A DNA stretch of 64,000 nt, from positions 53,980,753 to 54,044,752 of the forward strand of contig NC_090281.1 in NCBI RefSeq assembly GCF_037392515.1, in the 5' to 3' direction. The stretch is from Haliotis asinina (Eukaryota; Mollusca; Gastropoda; Lepetellida; Haliotidae). Each line of letters starts with the position of its first letter. The first letter of the stretch is position 1. The position numbers and the translations under genes were made by a program. The notes under the pieces were generated by a model that did not search any database, was not told the origin of the DNA, and saw nothing but the letters and a program-made list of their open reading frames with translations. Below are positions 59,301 to 64,000 of the stretch, one piece after another.

Positions 59301-62300
59301 ACGCACCCACACTGTTTAAATGCTTTCAAGTAAACACACTCCATGAAGCAATGGCTGTAGGTGTAGAGGGAGTAGATTCTCAGAGGATTCACAAAGTCAG
59401 GACTGTTTGTGTCCAGACAATCAGTGTCATCAAATGCCATGTAGGGGCGGGGCTGGTAACGAAACTAGAAACAAATCAAAGTCAATGATGTATTCGAAAT
59501 GTTTTGAAATTGTGGAGCCAAATGCATGCATGTCAACAGTCCACGATAGTAAGATGGCGGACATTGTGGTGGATATGACCAGCAAATATACAACGATTCA
59601 AAATAAGAACGCGATGATAATTGGATATTAGGGCACCAATTTTGATAATTGATTGTATAGATGTATAGACACTAAAAGTGGAGATAAAGTTTACAATTAT
59701 CAAGGTTAAATGCTTCAAAAACACATTATATCCACCTCCCTTACAGAAAATGTGTTCACAGGGTTGTTTGAAACGGGAGGATTTGTTTTACTGTACCATA
59801 TCATAAGACTTGCATGGACATGGACACATTGTTGGTGCAGAAACATCCCCAGAGGAACAGCTATATATCCTGAACCGGAACTGACTAAGCAGGCATGACT
59901 ATGAATACGTGTGTACATTGTTATATCTTTATAGGAAGAGGATGGAATTATTAAGTTCACAACATTCTACGGGGCATAGACCCGTGAAGGTCCCGGGGTA
60001 GAACAGGCCTACAACAACCCATGCTTGCCTTAAAAGGCGACTCAGCTTGTGGTAAGAGGCGACTAACGGGATCGGGTGGTCAGGCTCACTGACTTGGTTG
60101 ACACATGTCATCGGTTCCCAATTGAGCAGATCGATGCTCATGTTGTTGATCACTGGATTGTCTGGTCCAGACTCGATTATTTACAGTCCGCCGCCATATA
60201 GCTGGAATATTGCTGAGTGCGGCGTAAAACTTAACTCACTCACTCACTCACTCTACGGGGCATAACTAGGTAACGTCTATGATGCACATTTTCTACTATT
60301 TAGAACGTGTCACAAAGTAATTAGAACATACACTAAACGTTCAAAGAAACGTTACCCTCTTACCTTAATGAATTACTGAAGAGTTCTCAAACATATATTG
60401 GGAGGCATTAGTCCAACGAAAGGCTGAACAACGCAACCTTGTTCAAATCATGTAATTCTTAGAAGTATTCATATTAAGCATTAAACTCTCCTGTTTTCGA
60501 CCATGACGAAATATAGCAGTAACAGTGATTTAGATGGCCAAAGGAAATTTGAAATATGAATTCTGCTTTCAGACAAAAATAAACCATTAGAAGTCACCTT
60601 TTTGTATCTGTTGAAATGAGAAACAGTTATTGTAGAGGGTGGACATTCGTTAAAAGAAACATTCCTATGATTTAAGTCTTTCATATCATCTTCTGCTGGT
60701 TTGTTTAAGTGAAAACAAGTAAAATGTGTCTTTCATATTGTGTTCTGGAACATCTAAAATTACCTTTGTTAATATTTCTGTTCCCAAAGTAACATTTTTC
60801 CATTTCCTTTTATACTATAAGTCGTTCACTGGTCACAAAGGGACAATGATTTCAGGTACCCTCGATGTTCGTTTATGTTCTCCGAGCCCATCAGGGAACG
60901 TAAACAAACGTCGACGGTACCTTCGGGCTCAGGGAACATAAACACCGAGGGTACTTCAACCCATGGTCACCGGGGGACAAGTGAACAGCGTACTTATCGT
61001 ACCGAAGACCTCCATGTCAATTTTGAAATGTTTGAAGCATGAATAGCGGATCGTACAGCCAGCCTGTGTGAATCAAACGATTCGCATCTTGCATCTTGCT
61101 GTTTTTCCCAGTAAGTACTGTCTTAGTAAAATCGCCGCGATATGGTCCCCCTTCTTAATATTCACATGGACTACATTTGAACGTTTTGTCAAAATTATTT
61201 ATTGGAATGCGAGTCAACTGTTTTCGTAGCCATTGCTAGATGTGGCGGACGACACAAGAAAAACAGATTTAGAGTTGAAAATTGAATTGAACAGAAGAGC
61301 GCCAGACAGCGATTTTTACGTGTGAGGTAAGATAAATAGCAATATCAGTCCATATCGCCAAAACGTAGCAATATTCAGGCAGTAATAGCATCCATTTTAA
61401 AGAGAGACTAGAATGCATGCATTGATATATAGTATTCCCAGAAATTATTGAGAATCATGTTGCGTCATGTAACTCATTACGTTTATTAACTTCTGGCGTT
61501 TTACTTACATAAACATGTTAAAACATCATCCTTTTACAGTCTCAGTCTTGTTTTAGTACTTTGTTAGACCTCCTCGCTCAGCAATGCATGCCTGAATACG
61601 CCTAGGCACACTACCCATCAAAGTTTGTAGGTAATCATGTGACAGGGTATCCCAATATTGGACCACCTCGGCCTTCATATCTTCAATATTTCTCAGTCCC
61701 TTTTAGTTTATTCTGTCCTTCATGACTCCCCACACATTCTCAATTGGGTTTAGGTCTGGGCTGTAACTGGGCCAGTCTAAAACTTGAACATTTTCGCCCG
61801 ACAACCACTGTTATGTGTAGCGCGCAGTGTGTTTTGGGTCATTATCATGCTGGAAAATCCAATCATCTTCATACATTGTTTGTGCTGTCGGAAGAAGGTG
61901 ACCATTTAGAATGTCAACGTATCTTTCTTTTGTCAAGTTTCCCGTGAAAACACACAATGGCGTCACTCCGCGAGCCGATATGCCACCCCACATGTGAAAC
62001 TTCGGGCTATGTTTTGGTCGCTGGTAGATAGGTTTGACAGTATCTTTGGTCCAAATTTTCACACAATTAGGGAAAAGCCAAACAGAACTTTCATCCGAAA
62101 AGAAAACATTATCCCAATCTTGATTTTCATGAGCCCGACACCAGTTTAAACGTTTTTCCTTTTGTGCATCTTTCATCAACGGCGAGGGAATTCCACGTTT
62201 TTTCACCCAATTAAGTCTCTGTAATTCCTGCCTAACTGTTTCATTGCATACCTGAGGACTTCCTCTGCTAATCATTTCATTTCTGATGTTCTCAACACTT

Positions 62301-63612
62301 TTCAATTTGCCCCTACTCACAATCTGCCCAAGTCTTCGGCGATCCACAACACTGAATTTCCTAGGCCGACCTGCTCCTGCTTTGTGCTCTATCCCGGTTC
62401 CTGTTTGAATATTCTTCAAAGTTCTGTAAACTGTAGACAGAGGAATACCATGTCTACACGCTAGCACTTTAGCATCAGCCTCACCCCTTTCAAAATCATC
62501 TAGAATGAGCTTTCTTTTCTCTCTTGCTGTAAATTCTGCCATGTCAACACAGGAAGCCGTCTGCTCAGACAAGGGAGATAACTCTTGACGTAATGAGCTG
62601 CCTTCTAAGCCTTCAAGAGTTGTCTCCCATATTTAGTATGCTTAGTGCATAGTGAAAGCCCTTTTTCCAATCTTAGCATCATTAGAAAAAAAACAAAGAT
62701 TTTCTCAATAATTTCTGGGAACACTGTACGTGCACCGGTACGAGAAATAAGCGATGAGAAGAGCTGAGGAGAGAGAAAGAGCCATTGGAACATACAATGC
62801 TGTTGACATAACGGTTATGAAACCGCCCTGAAAGTTGTACGAATTTTGAGCACGAACGGTCGTGCGACATGGTCGCGGCAGATTTCTCAAAGGTCACGCC
62901 TTCTAACCTGTCGTGAAGTGGGAGTTCGGGGGCTTGCGTATTGTCCCGAATTGTTCGTTCGATAGTATGCCACTGCTTGACAATACGTACCATTTTCGGT
63001 CAAGCATAGCATGCCAAGCGCGTAACTTATACGTACACAGGAAGTGAACAGTGCTCAGACCGGGTATCGCGCTTTCATGCCTACCATCTTAGTTACATGC
63101 ATTTCCATAACGAATTGTGCGGCAGTGCAGAGGCAAGCTTCGTGCAAGTGTCAGGGTGACATAAGACTTATTGAGCGCTTCAGACTGATTGGGGGTCACC
63201 GTAGACAGACAAAGAAGTGGACGTCAATGCATCACAGCGACAGCTGAAGACAGCAGGTACCTCACTCATTCCTTTGGCGTTTATTTATTAGCGTATTTTC
63301 GAAAATTCCCAACATACACATTTGTCATCCTTGAAGGTCCGAGTTAGAATAAGTCGTCAGCAAGTCGAGTGGTCAGGCTCACTGACCTGGTTGACACATA
63401 TCTTCCCAGTTGCAAAGGTTGTTGCAAATGCTGTTTATCATTGGATTAGCACGTAGTCTCGAATATTTACAAATTTCCTGAGTGTAGCGTTAAAAACCAG
63501 CAAACACACCCACCTCAGTTTTTTGTATGGCAACATGTGTTGAGAACCCGGGTGAAGCCGTCAAGACAGTAGAACTAGCGTCTGGGTGGACATCTGGATG
63601 ATGGAGAAATAC
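56308..63612 (-). CDS. DEG/ENaC-family sodium channel, 3' part
   Basis: Minus-strand exons: 63514-63612, 59284 (or further)-59464, 57475-57637, 56701-56792 and 56308-56453. In order they encode a finger/palm strand (VFLHHPDVHP ... AIQKTE), the cysteine-rich loop (DCLDTN; YSHCFMECVYLKAFKQCGCVGPY), CRCVSECVFDRY, the NFLQLKVFYDQ palm strand, and TM2 with GGQMGLCLGASIL, containing the G-A-S selectivity filter. TM1 and the N-terminus lie beyond the right edge. The family forms trimeric, usually amiloride-sensitive Na+ channels, including ASIC, FMRFamide-gated and pickpocket types; I cannot pick the subtype. The second exon may end at 59284 (CAG|gtaggt, phase fits) or read on to about 59,210. The longer form adds a C..C pair expected in the family. 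Confidence 0.85.
58031..58163 (+). CDS. Possible plus-strand exon inside an ENaC intron
   Basis: Between 'catttacag' and 'aag|gtagtg' an open frame reads like secreted protein: RFCDVNSTFNQRCGDD, then TTGCSAF, with cysteines and an N-glycosylation site. I do not recognise the family, and no flanking plus-strand exon was found. Chance is quite possible. Confidence 0.2.
58650..58835 (-). repeat. SINE family B, intronic
   Basis: Minus orientation: gttaaacaccgcagtcagca, tgacggcagtcacgaccgga and acccgttagtcgcctcttac. Confidence 0.8.
59965..60255 (+). repeat. SINE family B, best full-length copy
   Basis: Plus orientation from cggggcatagacccgtgaag and aacccatgcttgccttaaaa through ggcgactaacgggatcgggt, ttgacacatgtcatcggttc and gaccgccgccatatagctgg... 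to the (actc)n tail. About 290 bp. It is useful as the family reference. Confidence 0.92.
60865..61290 (+). repeat. Dispersed repeat R2, copy 2, intronic
   Basis: Second copy of the repeat at 54085-54500, about 6.8 kb away in the same orientation. It lies in the largest visible ENaC intron. Its 5' part holds stacked inverted copies of gaacataaac, giving a hairpin-prone start. Confidence 0.8.
61430..62726 (-). mobile_element. Tc1-like transposon, 1.3 kb
   Basis: Terminal inverted repeats of at least 23 bp match at both ends (left tagtattcccagaaattatt, right the inverse of cagtgttcccagaaattatt). TA dinucleotides flank at 61428-61429 and 62727-62728. It carries one Tc1-type transposase gene. 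It lies in an intron of the ENaC-like gene, in the same transcriptional sense. Confidence 0.93.
61553..62542 (-). pseudogene. Tc1-type transposase with two stops
   Basis: One continuous frame of 330 codons from the ATG at 62542 (MAEFTAREKRK) to TAA at 61553. The N-terminal part has paired helix-turn-helix units joined by the GRPRK AT-hook-like motif. The catalytic part shows a DD34E triad: FFSDESS, FQHDNDP and, 34 residues on, SPDLNPIEN. Two in-frame TAA codons interrupt it, after ARYT and after KDRIN. Otherwise the frame is unshifted, so the copy is recently inactivated. It would have cut and pasted the element at TA sites. Confidence 0.9.
62729..63325. other. Intron sequence, no gene recognised
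   Basis: The open frames at 62682-62993 (-) and 63044-63247 (+) lack any domain. No exon of the channel gene is evident here. Confidence 0.45.
63330..63505 (+). repeat. SINE family B, diverged, intronic
   Basis: Plus orientation: gagtggtcaggctcactgac, ctggttgacacatatc and cctgagtgtagcgttaaaaa. It ends just before the ENaC exon at 63514. Confidence 0.7.
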
Positions 63613-64000
63613 CTGCGAACATAGACACAACAATTCATTCTCTCTTTTTTACCCTGTGCGATCCATTATGCTTTGAGAATACCAACATAAACATCATGGA
63701 CATACATACTCAAGATCTAACTACTCCAAAGTTGATGGAAGGGGAGCTTTACTTTCACCCAATACAACTACACTGTACAAACAGAACGGCCTGAAAGTTT
63801 AGCAAGTAGTCTTGGTAACTATCAGTGGAGACTGAACAATCTGACAGTTGTGATTTATTGATTTTGCTTAGGATTTTGTGTTTGTACATCAATCTAGCTT
63901 ATGGTTGAGCACGTCCCGTTCAACCAGAAGCGTCCTCCCTAAATAAATGTCGAAGTCTTCACAGAGTTGAATGACAATTCATGAAGCCGTGCTCAAACGT
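63613..64000. other. Right edge, intron of the channel gene
   Basis: No further exon can be recognised. The channel's first exons should lie to the right of the window. Confidence 0.45.

Overview
This is a window of animal genomic DNA, almost certainly from a gastropod mollusc and most likely an abalone (Haliotis) or close relative. Genes have many short exons with GT/AG junctions, and the domain types are metazoan. Two very abundant short interspersed repeats run through the window: a tRNA-like one with 'agcccagtggttaaagc' and one with 'gctggaatattgct' before a (CACT)n tail. I associate both with Haliotis genomes from memory; the species assignment is an inference.

Layout. 1-8.3 kb has no gene I can support: SINE copies, a 31-bp tandem repeat and a 39-bp minisatellite (5.28-5.95 kb). 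8.3-14.5 kb is a two-gene DNA transposon of the ISL2EU type. It has near-identical terminal inverted repeats, a THAP-domain DDE transposase on + (3 exons, 475 aa) and a convergent SWIM-finger/YqaJ nuclease gene on - (6 exons, 490 aa). Both reading frames are open through every splice junction. 14.5-20.9 kb is AT-rich and mostly empty, with SINEs and a hairpin MITE. 20.9-28.2 kb carries a - strand SAMD9/SAMD9L-like innate-immunity gene. Five phase-compatible exons give an 1866-aa protein that begins with a CARD-like domain, unlike vertebrate SAMD9. 28.2-38.2 kb has no supported gene and holds tandem repeats, SINEs, a foldback-like element and one copy of a ~650-bp dispersed repeat. 38.2-48.6 kb is a - strand membrane-anchored GH13 alpha-glucosidase/rBAT-like gene (10 exons, 600 aa) with all catalytic residues. 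48.6-56.3 kb holds SINE clusters and fragments of Penelope-like, pogo/Tigger-like and mariner elements. 56.3-64 kb holds the 3' part of a DEG/ENaC-family sodium channel gene on - (five exons; the start lies beyond the right edge), with a Tc1-like transposon in its largest visible intron.

The host genes do not form an operon-like unit. They are independent loci separated by repeat-rich DNA. The two ISL2EU genes presumably act together to mobilise their element. The SAMD9-like protein is a likely STAND-type antiviral effector, with the CARD as an added interaction module. All exon coordinates were read by eye from splice consensus, frame continuity and family resemblance; no search was run.
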